This document shows positions 45,613 through 53,396 of a stretch of DNA of 64,000 nt, one piece after another (position 1 is the first letter of the stretch; each line of letters begins with the position of its first letter). Location: NCBI RefSeq assembly GCF_003952665.1, contig NZ_CP017946.1, forward strand, positions 3,286,001 through 3,350,000. The letters are read 5' to 3'. Source of the stretch: Bosea sp. Tri-49 (GTDB taxonomy: Bacteria; Pseudomonadota; Alphaproteobacteria; Rhizobiales; Beijerinckiaceae). A model generated the notes under the pieces. The model did no database searches. It saw nothing but the letters and a program-made list of their open reading frames with translations, and was not told where the DNA came from. The position numbers and the translations under genes are program-made.

Positions 45613-45657
45613 CGCGGAGAGGCCTCTTTCCTGATGGTGCCTACGGGACTCTAAGCG

Positions 45658-45682
45658 GGGATAGATATAGGAAATATCCCCT
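45658..45682. promoter_or_regulatory. Candidate operator upstream of S24 repressor
   Basis: Inverted repeat GGGGATA (45658-45664) and TATCCCC (45676-45682) with an 11-base centre that holds a second, nested repeat GATAT/ATATC. It lies 46 bases upstream of the S24 repressor start, in a 237-base divergent spacer (45613-45849) that is locally A+T-rich, and fits an autoregulatory operator. Confidence 0.5.
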
Positions 45683-45849
45683 ATCTGATAAGAATTCAAT
45701 CTGATTTCTTGTACCGAGTGGCTACAGACAGCGGTTTTTTCGACCGCCAGCGGCGCTCCGGCAAGGGCGCGCCAACATCCGGGCGAAGAAATCCGAGAGC
45801 GGTCTCTGTGCGACGCGGTTTCCGCTTTTGTCGGCGGCCCGCAGGCGAT

Positions 45850-46203
45850 ATGCCCAGCGCCATGCCGCTCATCTACAAGATCTGTCCCGAAGCACTCTGG
45901 CGCGAGGCCGAGACCGCAGGCCTTTTCCAGGGAGCGCCGGTCGACCTCGCCGACGGCTTCATCCATTTCTCGACCGGCGCGCAGGTGCGCGAGACCGCAG
46001 CCAGGCATTTCGCTGGGCAGGACGGTTTGCTGCTGATCGCCATCGACGACACCATGCTTGGCGCGGCCCTGCGCTACGAGCCATCGCGCGGTGGCGCGCT
46101 GTTCCCGCATCTTTACGCCCCACTCGATCCGAAGCAGGCGCGCTGGATCGCGCCGCTGCGGCTCGGCGACGGTGGCCATGTCTTCCCGGAGGATATCGCG
46201 TGA
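45850..46203 (+). CDS. DUF952 family protein
   Basis: A 117-residue protein of the DUF952 family: [48 protein letters not shown] is diagnostic. Later [35 protein letters not shown] 45850 or ATG 45862 could be the start; both lack a strong ribosome site. It stands before pyrD, a conserved pair in alphaproteobacteria, with a GTGA overlap. Its biochemical role is not established. Confidence 0.9.
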   Translation: MPSAMPLIYKICPEALWREAETAGLFQGAPVDLADGFIHFSTGAQVRETAARHFAGQDGLLLIAIDDTMLGAALRYEPSRGGALFPHLYAPLDPKQARWIAPLRLGDGGHVFPEDIA

Positions 46204-47288
46204 TCGGAGCCCTGTTCGGCCTGGCGCGGCCGCTGATCCACAAGCTCGACGCCGAACAAGCGCACCGGCTGACGATCGCGGCACTGGCCGCGGCTCCGCC
46301 GCTGCGACCAGCGGCCGATCAGCCATCGCTCGCCGTGGAAGCCTTCGGCCTGCGCTTCGCCAATCCGGTCGGCCTTGCCGCCGGCTTCGACAAGAATGCC
46401 GAGGCGATCGACGGCGCGCTCGGGCTCGGCTTCGGCTTCGTCGAGATCGGCGGGGTGACGCCGCTGCCGCAGCCGGGCAATCCGCGCCCGCGCGTCTTCC
46501 GTCTGCCGGAGGACGAGGCGGTGATCAACCGCTATGGCCTCAACAGCGAGGGCATGGAGGCGGTCGCGGCGAGGCTGGCGGCGCGCCGCAAGAAGGGCGG
46601 CATCGTCGGCGTCAACCTCGGCGCCAACAAGGAGTCAGCCGATCGCAGCGCCGATTATGCGGTGCTGGCGAGGAGGCTCGCCCCGCTCGCCGATTTCCTG
46701 ACCGTCAACGTCTCCTCGCCGAACACGCCTGGCCTGCGCGATCTGCAGGCCGAGGACGCGCTCGACGACCTGATCGCACGCACGCTCGCCGCCCGCGACG
46801 AGGCTGCTGTCGGGGGCAAGCCGACGCCGGTGCTGATCAAGATCGCGCCCGACCTCTCCCTGTCCGAGCTCGACGGCATGGTTGCGGTCGCGCGCCGCCG
46901 CAAGGTCGACGGGATGATCGTCTCGAACACGACGATCGCCCGGCCCGAGAGCCTGCGCAGCGCGAACAAGGCCGAGACCGGCGGCCTCTCGGGCAAACCT
47001 CTGTTTGCCGCCTCGACGCGCATTCTCGCCGAGGCCTTCCTGCGGGTCGAACGCCAGTTCCCGCTGATCGGCGTGGGCGGCATCGATTCCGCCGAGACCG
47101 CCTTCGCCAAGATCCGGGCCGGAGCGAGCCTGCTGCAGTTCTACTCGGCGATGGTGTTCAAGGGTCCGGGGCTGGTCGGCGAGGTCAAGCGCGGGCTCGA
47201 CATGCAGATGCGCAAGGCCGGGCTGCCGCGCCTCGACGTGCTGGTCGGGCGCGATGCCGAAGCGATCGCACGGGGGGAGACGATCTGA
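46200..47288 (+). CDS. pyrD: Dihydroorotate dehydrogenase (quinone), class 2
   Basis: A 362-residue class 2 enzyme that oxidises dihydroorotate with membrane quinone in pyrimidine synthesis. The N-terminal amphipathic helix [22 protein letters not shown] is the membrane/quinone region. FMN/active-site motifs include [55 protein letters not shown] (catalytic Ser) and [30 protein letters not shown] 46200 overlaps the DUF952 stop (GTGA). It converges with the arginase-family gene across 40 bases that include a hairpin without a T-run. Confidence 0.97.
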   Translation: MIGALFGLARPLIHKLDAEQAHRLTIAALAAAPPLRPAADQPSLAVEAFGLRFANPVGLAAGFDKNAEAIDGALGLGFGFVEIGGVTPLPQPGNPRPRVFRLPEDEAVINRYGLNSEGMEAVAARLAARRKKGGIVGVNLGANKESADRSADYAVLARRLAPLADFLTVNVSSPNTPGLRDLQAEDALDDLIARTLAARDEAAVGGKPTPVLIKIAPDLSLSELDGMVAVARRRKVDGMIVSNTTIARPESLRSANKAETGGLSGKPLFAASTRILAEAFLRVERQFPLIGVGGIDSAETAFAKIRAGASLLQFYSAMVFKGPGLVGEVKRGLDMQMRKAGLPRLDVLVGRDAEAIARGETI

Positions 47289-47328
47289 GTCGCGCGCACT
47301 GCCACTCGGCGGTGCGTCGAACAGGTCT

Positions 47329-48225
47329 TCACCTGGGCGCGGACCTGCCGAGAGCTTTGGCCAGAACATCTGCCAGGCCGCTTCCGGCGCCACCATCCTG
47401 GTCGAGCTCCGGGTTATAGATGGTGACCTCGAGGCCGATCGCTTTTCCGCTCGCCAAGGCTATGTCGAGCACCGCCCCAAGTTCAGCCCAAGATATCCCG
47501 CCCGGAATCCGGAAGTCGACCGCCGGCATGATCGCGTCATCGAGAACGTCGGCGTCGACATGGATGAAGAAGCCATCCAGTTCTTCCCGCGTGAGGTGGT
47601 CGATTGCCGCGCGGGCAGCGCTCTTGCGGCCCAAGCGGCGTATTGCGGCAAGATCATAAGCCTTGAGCTTCGGGGGCAAGGGCTGACTGCCATATTCAGC
47701 CTGATCTTCGTGATCGCGATAGCCGAATGCAACGGCATCCTCGGGCCGCACCAGCGGACCACGGCCTTCCAGATCGGTGAGTAGCGCCGGGCCATAGCCG
47801 GTGACGAAGGCCAGGTCCATGGACGCGCCTTCACCATTGGATTCGGCTTCCGGCTGGAAGAAGTCGGCATGGCCGTCGACGAAGAAGAGGCCATAGCGGC
47901 CACGCCGCCTGAGCGCCAGTGTCGTCCCCAGGAGGATCGTACAATCGCCGCCGAGCACCACCGGGAACTCGCCCGTGTCCAGCACCGCCTCAACCGCGTC
48001 TGCCAGCTTCGGCGACCACCCCGCTAAAGCCTTGGCGTTCAGCGTCAAAGTTTCGGGATCAGGCTCAGGGTCCTTCAACGGGACAGCTAGCCGTCCGGCG
48101 CGACGCGCGCCGATCCGTTCCGCCAAGCCCAGTTCCAAGAGGCGGCCAGCCAGCCCCGCCACGCCGCCCGATCTCAGGCCCAGCGTCGAGGGTGCCTCGA
48201 TAATCGCATAGGAACGGCTCGGCAT
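47329..48225 (-). CDS. Arginase/agmatinase-family protein
   Basis: A 298-residue ureohydrolase-fold protein. Mn motifs: GGDCTILLG (usually GGDH; the metal His is a Cys here), [10 protein letters not shown] (DxHxD), and HVDADVLDD (DxDxxDP-like with D in place of P). Related to arginase, formiminoglutamase and to arginase-like proteins with altered metal sets. The Cys change and divergent third motif mean the substrate is doubtful. No arginine or histidine genes are adjacent. Confidence 0.85.
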   Translation of the reverse strand: MPSRSYAIIEAPSTLGLRSGGVAGLAGRLLELGLAERIGARRAGRLAVPLKDPEPDPETLTLNAKALAGWSPKLADAVEAVLDTGEFPVVLGGDCTILLGTTLALRRRGRYGLFFVDGHADFFQPEAESNGEGASMDLAFVTGYGPALLTDLEGRGPLVRPEDAVAFGYRDHEDQAEYGSQPLPPKLKAYDLAAIRRLGRKSAARAAIDHLTREELDGFFIHVDADVLDDAIMPAVDFRIPGGISWAELGAVLDIALASGKAIGLEVTIYNPELDQDGGAGSGLADVLAKALGRSAPR

Positions 48226-48312
48226 CGGAAACCCTCCTCTCGCGGCTCAACAGCGGAGGGGCAGCTTGGGTTCCGGCGGAAATGTCCTACGACAGAGCTC
48301 GTGCGAATGGCT

Positions 48313-48585
48313 CTATCGCTTCGAGGCGAAGAGCCGGCTGATCAGCCAGAGCGGCACGACGACCAGCGCGCCGGCGAGCGCCCAGCCACCGACCTCGCGA
48401 ACCGCGTCGAAGCCCATATCGGTGAGCGAGCGGACGAAGCGCAGCGCCGAATCGAAGAGACCGCGCGGCGACAGACCGAGAAAGGCCATGGCCGCGCCGA
48501 CCAGCAGCGAGATGAAGAACAGGCGCACGAGGACGCTGAGGACTGAACCGCCCAGAAAACGCTCGGTGCCACCGCCATTGGCCAT
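48313..48585 (-). CDS. DUF6460 domain small membrane protein
   Basis: A 90-residue protein with two hydrophobic helices (about residues 15-38 and 65-83), fitting the DUF6460 family of Hyphomicrobiales. MANGGGTERFLGGSVLSVLVRLFFISLLVGAAMAF and the LGLSPRGLFDSALRFVRSLTDMGF linker are the recognisable parts. Function unknown. It has its own spacer on both sides (87 and 85 bases) and is probably a single-gene unit. Confidence 0.85.
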   Translation of the reverse strand: MANGGGTERFLGGSVLSVLVRLFFISLLVGAAMAFLGLSPRGLFDSALRFVRSLTDMGFDAVREVGGWALAGALVVVPLWLISRLFASKR

Positions 48586-48670
48586 GGAAATCCCCTTATG
48601 GATCGACAGCGGGACAAAGCCCGCTCGCGGTTGAACCTGCGCTGAACGCCGCCGTCAACCGCCACGCGTC

Positions 48671-49336
48671 TCAGTTCGTCGCCGAAGCACCCTGCACGGC
48701 CCAGCCGGCGCCGGCGATCTTGGCCGCAGCGATCACGGCCTGCGTGCGGCTGTCGACATTGAGCTTGGTCAGGATCGCCGAGACATGCGCCTTGACCGTC
48801 GCCTCGGAGACGCCGAGCTCATAGGCGATCTGCTTGTTGAGCAGCCCCTCCGACAGCATCATCAGCACGCGCACCTGCTGTGGCGTCAGCGTGGCGAGGC
48901 GGCGGACCATGTCGGCAGTCTCGTGGTCGACCGGGGCCGAGAGATCGACGCCCGGCGGGGTCCAGACGCCGCCGTCGAGCACGGCCTGGATCGCCTCGCC
49001 CATCTGCCCGACCTCGGCGGTCTTGGGCAGGAAGCCAAGCGCGCCGAATTCGATGCAGCGGCGGATCACGGCGGGATCGTCATTGGCCGAGACGACGATC
49101 ACCGGGATCTCGGGATGGGCAGCGCGCAGGAAGAGCAGGCCGGAAAAGCCCTGCACACCCGGCATGCTGAGATCGAGCAGGATGAGGTCGGTATCGGCGG
49201 CCTCCGCCAGCGCTTGGCCGAGCGCCTCGAGCGAGCCGACCTCGCTCACCTCCGAGCCGGCCAGCGCATGCGAGACCGCCTGGCGCAGCGCGCCGCGAAA
49301 GAGCGGATGATCGTCCGCGATCACGATCCGTGTCAT
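48671..49336 (-). CDS. LuxR/NarL-type response regulator
   Basis: A 221-residue two-domain regulator: an N-terminal receiver (VIADDHPLFRGAL with the acidic pair, phospho-Asp in LILLDLSMPG, and Lys in FLPKTA) and a C-terminal LuxR helix-turn-helix (LTPQQVRVLMMLSEGLLNKQIAYELGVSEATVKAHVSAILTKLNV). ATG 49336 or the adjoining ATG 49339 is the start; GGAGGG lies just upstream. No histidine kinase gene is next to it; the nearest in the window is at 43474. Confidence 0.94.
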   Translation of the reverse strand: MTRIVIADDHPLFRGALRQAVSHALAGSEVSEVGSLEALGQALAEAADTDLILLDLSMPGVQGFSGLLFLRAAHPEIPVIVVSANDDPAVIRRCIEFGALGFLPKTAEVGQMGEAIQAVLDGGVWTPPGVDLSAPVDHETADMVRRLATLTPQQVRVLMMLSEGLLNKQIAYELGVSEATVKAHVSAILTKLNVDSRTQAVIAAAKIAGAGWAVQGASATN

Positions 49337-49449
49337 CATGCCCTCCGCGCGCCAAAGCCCGGCAAGATGCCGCGCGATTCCCCCATAAAGTTCAAGCGCC
49401 GGGCGTCCTGCGCTGTCAATCTCCAATCGCCGGCAGACACAGGCGATCG

Positions 49450-49492
49450 CTGGAGTATCTCCGCGCATCTTCGAAGCGCGGAGATACTCCAG
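49450..49492. repeat. Perfect 17-bp inverted repeat
   Basis: CTGGAGTATCTCCGCGC (49450-49466) and its exact complement (49476-49492) around ATCTTCGAA. It stands between the response regulator and the DNA ligase gene and directly precedes the GCATTTTC repeat at 49506. A long, perfect stem of this kind is a strong RNA structure. TTTT follows on the plus strand, but no plus-strand gene ends here, so a terminator role for a known gene is not supported. Confidence 0.8.
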
Positions 49493-49505
49493 GCTTTTGT
49501 TCGAC

Positions 49506-49549
49506 GCATTTTCTTCACGCGAACCGGCACCCACTTCGCTCGAAAATGC
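49506..49549. repeat. Dispersed palindromic repeat, GCATTTTC...GAAAATGC family
   Basis: Second copy of the 44-base element at 29408-29451, differing at two positions. It ends one base before the DNA ligase stop codon, so the ligase reading frame stops at the repeat boundary. Confidence 0.85.
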
Positions 49550-49550
49550 T

Positions 49551-51185
49551 TCAGTTCGCCGGCAGCAGCGCCTCCAGCGCCTCGATCCGATCGGCCTCGC
49601 CCGGCGGCTTGTCCCAGCGGATGCGGCTGATGCGGGGAAAGCGCATGGCGATGCCGGATTTATGCCTTGTCGAACGCTGCAGGCCCTCGAAGGCCACTTC
49701 AAAGACCAGGCCGCTCGCGGACGTATGCGTCACCTCGCGGACCGGGCCGAAGCGGTTCAGCGTGTTCTTGCGGACATAGCGGTCGATCTCGATCAGCTCC
49801 TCGTCGGTGAAGCCGAAATAGGCTTTTCCCACCGGGACTAGCTCGTCCGCGCCTGTCTCGCCGACCCGCCAGACGCCAAAAGTGTAGTCGGAATAGAAGG
49901 AGGAGCGTTTGCCGTGGCCGCGCTGGGCATACATCAGCACACAATCGACCAGCCGGGCATCGCGCTTCCACTTGTACCAATAGCCTTTGGGGCGGCCGGG
50001 CAGATAGGGCGAGTCGAGGCGCTTCAGCATGCAACCCTCGACCGCCTCGGCATCCGCCCCGGCCCCGGCACTAGCCGGATCGGCGCGCGCCTCGGTCAAC
50101 TCCACCCAGCTTGAAAAGGCGATGCGCGGCGAGAGATCGAAGCGGGCGCTGTCGAGCTTGCCGAGGAAGGCTTCGAGCCGGCCGCGCCGCTCCGTGTACG
50201 GGTGGGCGCGCAGGTCATTGTCGGCCTCGGCCAGGAGGTCGTAGGCGCGGATATGGGCCGGGAACTCGGCCAGCATCTTCGCCGTGACCTGCTTGCGGTT
50301 GAGCCGCTGCTGCAGCGTGTTGAAGCTCTGGACGACGCCATCGCGCATCACCAGCAATTCGCCGTCGATCGCACCATCCTCGGTCAGCGCCTCCGTCAGA
50401 TCGGGAAAAGCTCCGCCGATCTCCTCGCCGGTGCGGGAATAGAGCCGGACTGTGCGGCTGCCGTCGGCGCGGGTGCCGGCGACGGCCTGGACGCGGATGC
50501 CGTCCCATTTCCACTCGGCTGCGAACTCGCCGGCATTGAGCTTGTCGAAATCGCCATCCTCTATCGCATGCGAGAGCATGACCGGGCGGAACGGCGCCGG
50601 ATCGGTCGCCTCCGGCCGCGGCGCCCTGCCCTCCAGCCAGGCGAAGAGCGCGGTATAGGGCGGCTCCAGCCCATGCCAGACCTGCTCGACCTCATCAGCC
50701 GGAATGCCACCGAGGCTCGCTGCGGCGGTCTTGGCGAGGCGGGCGGAGACGCCGATGCGCAGGGCCCCGGTGATCAGCTTGAGTAGCGCCCAGCGCCCGG
50801 TCTCGTCGAGCGCGTCGAGCCAGGAGGCGATCAGGCGCGGCATCTCGGTTTTGCCGGAGTTGCGCAGGCCCGCGACCACATCCGGCAGATGCGGCACGTC
50901 ATTGGCGCCATGCCGCGCCGGCCACATCAGCGCGACCGTCTCAGAGAGATCGCCGACATAGTCATAGGAGAGCGCGAACAGCACCGGATCGGTGCGCTCG
51001 GCGATCAGGGCGCGGATCAGGCCGGGCTTGGCGTTCTGGAACACCAGCCCGCCGGTCATCGCCGCGAGCGCATAGCCGCGATCGGGATCGGGCGTGGTGC
51101 GCAGGTAGTCGGCGATCAGCGCGAGCTTGCCGTTACGCCGCGGCTCATAGGCAAGACGGTCGAGCAGCCAGGCGAAGCGGTTCAT
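49551..51185 (-). CDS. ATP-dependent DNA ligase, ligase-associated repair cluster
   Basis: A 544-residue ATP-dependent ligase of the bacterial type that occurs with an exonuclease, an Lhr-like helicase and PdeM. The N-terminal alpha-helical DNA-binding region (about 1-195) precedes the nucleotidyltransferase core: AMP-accepting K226 in EWKWDGIR, RTGEEI motif, IDGELL motif (AIDGELLV), then CMLKRLDSPYLPGRPKGYWYKWKR (motifs V/VI region) and an OB-fold C-terminus. ATG 51185 overlaps the exonuclease stop (ATGA). It probably seals nicks during DNA damage repair. It is distinct from the NAD-dependent LigA, which is not in the window. Confidence 0.93.
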   Translation of the reverse strand: MNRFAWLLDRLAYEPRRNGKLALIADYLRTTPDPDRGYALAAMTGGLVFQNAKPGLIRALIAERTDPVLFALSYDYVGDLSETVALMWPARHGANDVPHLPDVVAGLRNSGKTEMPRLIASWLDALDETGRWALLKLITGALRIGVSARLAKTAAASLGGIPADEVEQVWHGLEPPYTALFAWLEGRAPRPEATDPAPFRPVMLSHAIEDGDFDKLNAGEFAAEWKWDGIRVQAVAGTRADGSRTVRLYSRTGEEIGGAFPDLTEALTEDGAIDGELLVMRDGVVQSFNTLQQRLNRKQVTAKMLAEFPAHIRAYDLLAEADNDLRAHPYTERRGRLEAFLGKLDSARFDLSPRIAFSSWVELTEARADPASAGAGADAEAVEGCMLKRLDSPYLPGRPKGYWYKWKRDARLVDCVLMYAQRGHGKRSSFYSDYTFGVWRVGETGADELVPVGKAYFGFTDEELIEIDRYVRKNTLNRFGPVREVTHTSASGLVFEVAFEGLQRSTRHKSGIAMRFPRISRIRWDKPPGEADRIEALEALLPAN

Positions 51186-52237
51186 GGGACTGCCTCGGCC
51201 GGTTTGGCCTCGGGCTCGGCCTCGCCCTCGTCGCCATAGCCGACGAGATGCAGCGGCATGCCCTTGAGGCCGACCGTGCCGCACCAATGCGCCAGCGCCT
51301 CGGCCTCGCCATGGGTGATCCAGATCTCGTTCGCCTGGACCTCGCGGATCGTCGCCTGGAGGTCGTCCCAATCGGCATGGTCTGAGATGATCAGCGGCAG
51401 CTCGACGCCCTTCTGGCGCGCTCGTGCCCTGACCCGCATCCAGCCCGAGGCGAAGGCAGTGACCGGATCGGGGAAACGCCGCGACCACAGGTCCTGTATC
51501 GCACTCGGCGGGCAGATGACGATCTCGCCGGCAAATGCCTTGCGTTCCTCGGCCCTGCGCTCGCCGGGTTCGACCTTGCGGATCTCGCCGAGCGGGATGC
51601 CTTCAGCCTGATAGAGCTCGGTGATCTTCTCGACCGCGCCGTGGATGAAGAGCGGCCGCTCGTAGCCGGCCTCGCGGATCAGCGCCATCAATCGCTGCGC
51701 CTTCCCCAGCGAATAGGCGCCGACGATATGGGTGCGATCGGGGAAGAGCCGGACGGAATCGAGCAGCTTGGCGGTCTCGGCATGGGCCGGCGGGTGACGG
51801 AAGACCGGCAGGCCGAAGGTCGCCTCGGTGATGAAGACGTCGCAGGAAACAGGCTCGAAGGGTGCGCAGGTCGGGTCGCGCTCGCGCTTGTAGTCTCCGG
51901 AGACGACGATGCGCAGGCCCTTGTGCTCGACCACGATCTGGGCGGAGCCGAGGACATGGCCGGCCGAGACGAAGCGGAAGGCCACCTCGCCGATGGTGGT
52001 CGTTTCACCGGGCACGGCCACCTGCTGCAAGCCAGTGAAAGCCTCGCCATAGCGCAGCGCCATGATCGCCAGCGTCTCTGATGTCGCCAGCACGGCGCCA
52101 TGGCCGGCGCGGGCATGGTCGGAATGGCCGTGGGTGATCAGCGCCCGCGCCACCGGGCGGACCGGATCGATGTAGATATCGGCCGGTGGGCAATAGAGCC
52201 CGGCCGGCGTCGGCGTCAGCAGATCGGAAGGCTTCAT
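51182..52237 (-). CDS. Ligase-associated metallo-beta-lactamase exonuclease
   Basis: A 351-residue metallo-beta-lactamase-fold nuclease of the ligase-associated type (related to CPSF/SNM1-like nucleases). Seen: LITHGHSDHARAGHG (the HxHxDH zinc motif, about residues 34-48), FRFVSAGHVLGSAQI, IVVSGDYKRERD (metal Asp) and a C-terminal LIISDHADWDDL with ITHGEAEAL. ATG 52237 starts MKPSDLLTPTPAGLYCPPADIYIDP. The stop overlaps the ligase ATG. It is expected to trim DNA ends before ligation. Confidence 0.93.
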   Translation of the reverse strand: MKPSDLLTPTPAGLYCPPADIYIDPVRPVARALITHGHSDHARAGHGAVLATSETLAIMALRYGEAFTGLQQVAVPGETTTIGEVAFRFVSAGHVLGSAQIVVEHKGLRIVVSGDYKRERDPTCAPFEPVSCDVFITEATFGLPVFRHPPAHAETAKLLDSVRLFPDRTHIVGAYSLGKAQRLMALIREAGYERPLFIHGAVEKITELYQAEGIPLGEIRKVEPGERRAEERKAFAGEIVICPPSAIQDLWSRRFPDPVTAFASGWMRVRARARQKGVELPLIISDHADWDDLQATIREVQANEIWITHGEAEALAHWCGTVGLKGMPLHLVGYGDEGEAEPEAKPAEAVP

Positions 52238-52276
52238 CGTCTGGCCAGTGTCATTTGGCTCGGTTAAACCCGCAGC

Positions 52277-53233
52277 ATGATCGAAAAGGGCAGCAGCGTG
52301 TACTCCGCCAGTTCCGGGGATGAGCGTCTCGACCGTCGCTACGCCTGGGCCGAGGCGGCACTGAAGGATGGCGACCCGCAGGCGGCGATCGACATCCTCG
52401 ATCAAACGCTCGCCGAGAACTACGGTTTCACCGCCGCCTGGCATCTTTACGGGCTGGCCCAGGAGGCCCTCGGGCACAATGAGGAGGCCGCGACCGCCTG
52501 GCGGCAATGCCTCGACCTAGACCCGAACGATCATGTCGGCGCCAAGCTCGACCTCGCTCGCATCGGCGCGCTCGCGGCCGAGCAGGCGACCTCGGAGAAT
52601 TTTTCAGGCGCCCTGTTCGACGGCTATGCCGAGCGCTTCGACAGCCACCTCGTCGGCACCTTGCAATACCAGGCGCCGGCACTGCTGAAGGATGCGCTCG
52701 CGCGCCTTTGCGTACAGGCCGGCCGGCCCTTCCAGTTCGGGATGGTCCTCGATCTCGGCTGCGGCACCGGGCTGATGGGCGAGGCGATCCGCACCGAGGT
52801 GGAGTTCCTCGCCGGCTGCGATCTCTCCCCGCGCATGATCGCCAAGGCACAGGCCAAGACGCGCGAGGATGGCGGGCCGCTCTACGACAAGCTCGCGACC
52901 GCCGGCCTCACGGCCTTTCTGGCGAGCCGGCCAGACGCCTCGGCCGACCTCGTCATCGCCGCCGACGTCTTCGTCTATCTCGGCGACCTCGCCCCGTGCT
53001 TCCATCAGAGCGCGCGGGTGCTCAAAGTAGGCGGGCTCTTCGCCTTCACCGTGCAAAGCCATGACGGCGAGGGCATCGCCGTCGGCCAGGACCGGCGCTT
53101 CGCCCATGCCGAGAGCTGGATCAGGGAGGCGCTCGCCGAAGCCCGGCTGAGGCCCGTATTGGTCGAGGCGCAGAGCACGCGGATCGACCGTGGTCAGCCG
53201 GTGCCGGGGCTGCTGGTGATCGCGGAGCGCTGA
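52277..53233 (+). CDS. TPR-containing SAM-dependent methyltransferase
   Basis: A 318-residue protein: residues about 20-95 form two TPR-like helical repeats (AAIDILDQTLAENYGFTAAWHLYGLAQEALGHNEEAATAWRQCLDLDP), then a class I methyltransferase with MVLDLGCGTGLMGEAIR (SAM motif I, about 155) and DLVIAADVFVYLGDL (motif II). BioC/UbiE-like in the core. The target is unknown. It is divergent from the exonuclease gene (39 bases) and followed by a repeat element and the Lhr-like helicase, so it sits inside the ligase-associated repair locus. Confidence 0.88.
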   Translation: MIEKGSSVYSASSGDERLDRRYAWAEAALKDGDPQAAIDILDQTLAENYGFTAAWHLYGLAQEALGHNEEAATAWRQCLDLDPNDHVGAKLDLARIGALAAEQATSENFSGALFDGYAERFDSHLVGTLQYQAPALLKDALARLCVQAGRPFQFGMVLDLGCGTGLMGEAIRTEVEFLAGCDLSPRMIAKAQAKTREDGGPLYDKLATAGLTAFLASRPDASADLVIAADVFVYLGDLAPCFHQSARVLKVGGLFAFTVQSHDGEGIAVGQDRRFAHAESWIREALAEARLRPVLVEAQSTRIDRGQPVPGLLVIAER

Positions 53234-53240
53234 GACCAGC

Positions 53241-53347
53241 GTCATGCTCGGGCTCGACCCGAGCATCTCAGGCCGAATGAGGCCATCACCAGCGCCCTTT
53301 TGTCCTGGGATTCTCGGGTCTGCGCTTCGCTTCGCCCGAGAATGACG
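53241..53347 (-). repeat. Dispersed palindromic repeat, GTCATTCTCGGG family (reverse)
   Basis: Related to 15427-15502 but inverted: GTCATGCTCGGG-CTCGA-CCCGAGCATC hairpin at the left, then a unique middle, then ATTCTCGGGTCTGCGCTTCG...CCCGAGAATGACG at the right. It lies between the methyltransferase and helicase genes. Its middle differs from the other copy. Confidence 0.8.
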
Positions 53348-53396
53348 CAAGCGCGCCGTTCCCTTTTCGTTCGACAGAGCCTATCTCTGTCGCTCG

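Noticed and set aside
49450..49500. The 17-bp inverted repeat as a rho-independent terminator
   Set aside because: TTTT follows only on the plus strand, where no gene ends nearby; both flanking genes are on the minus strand.
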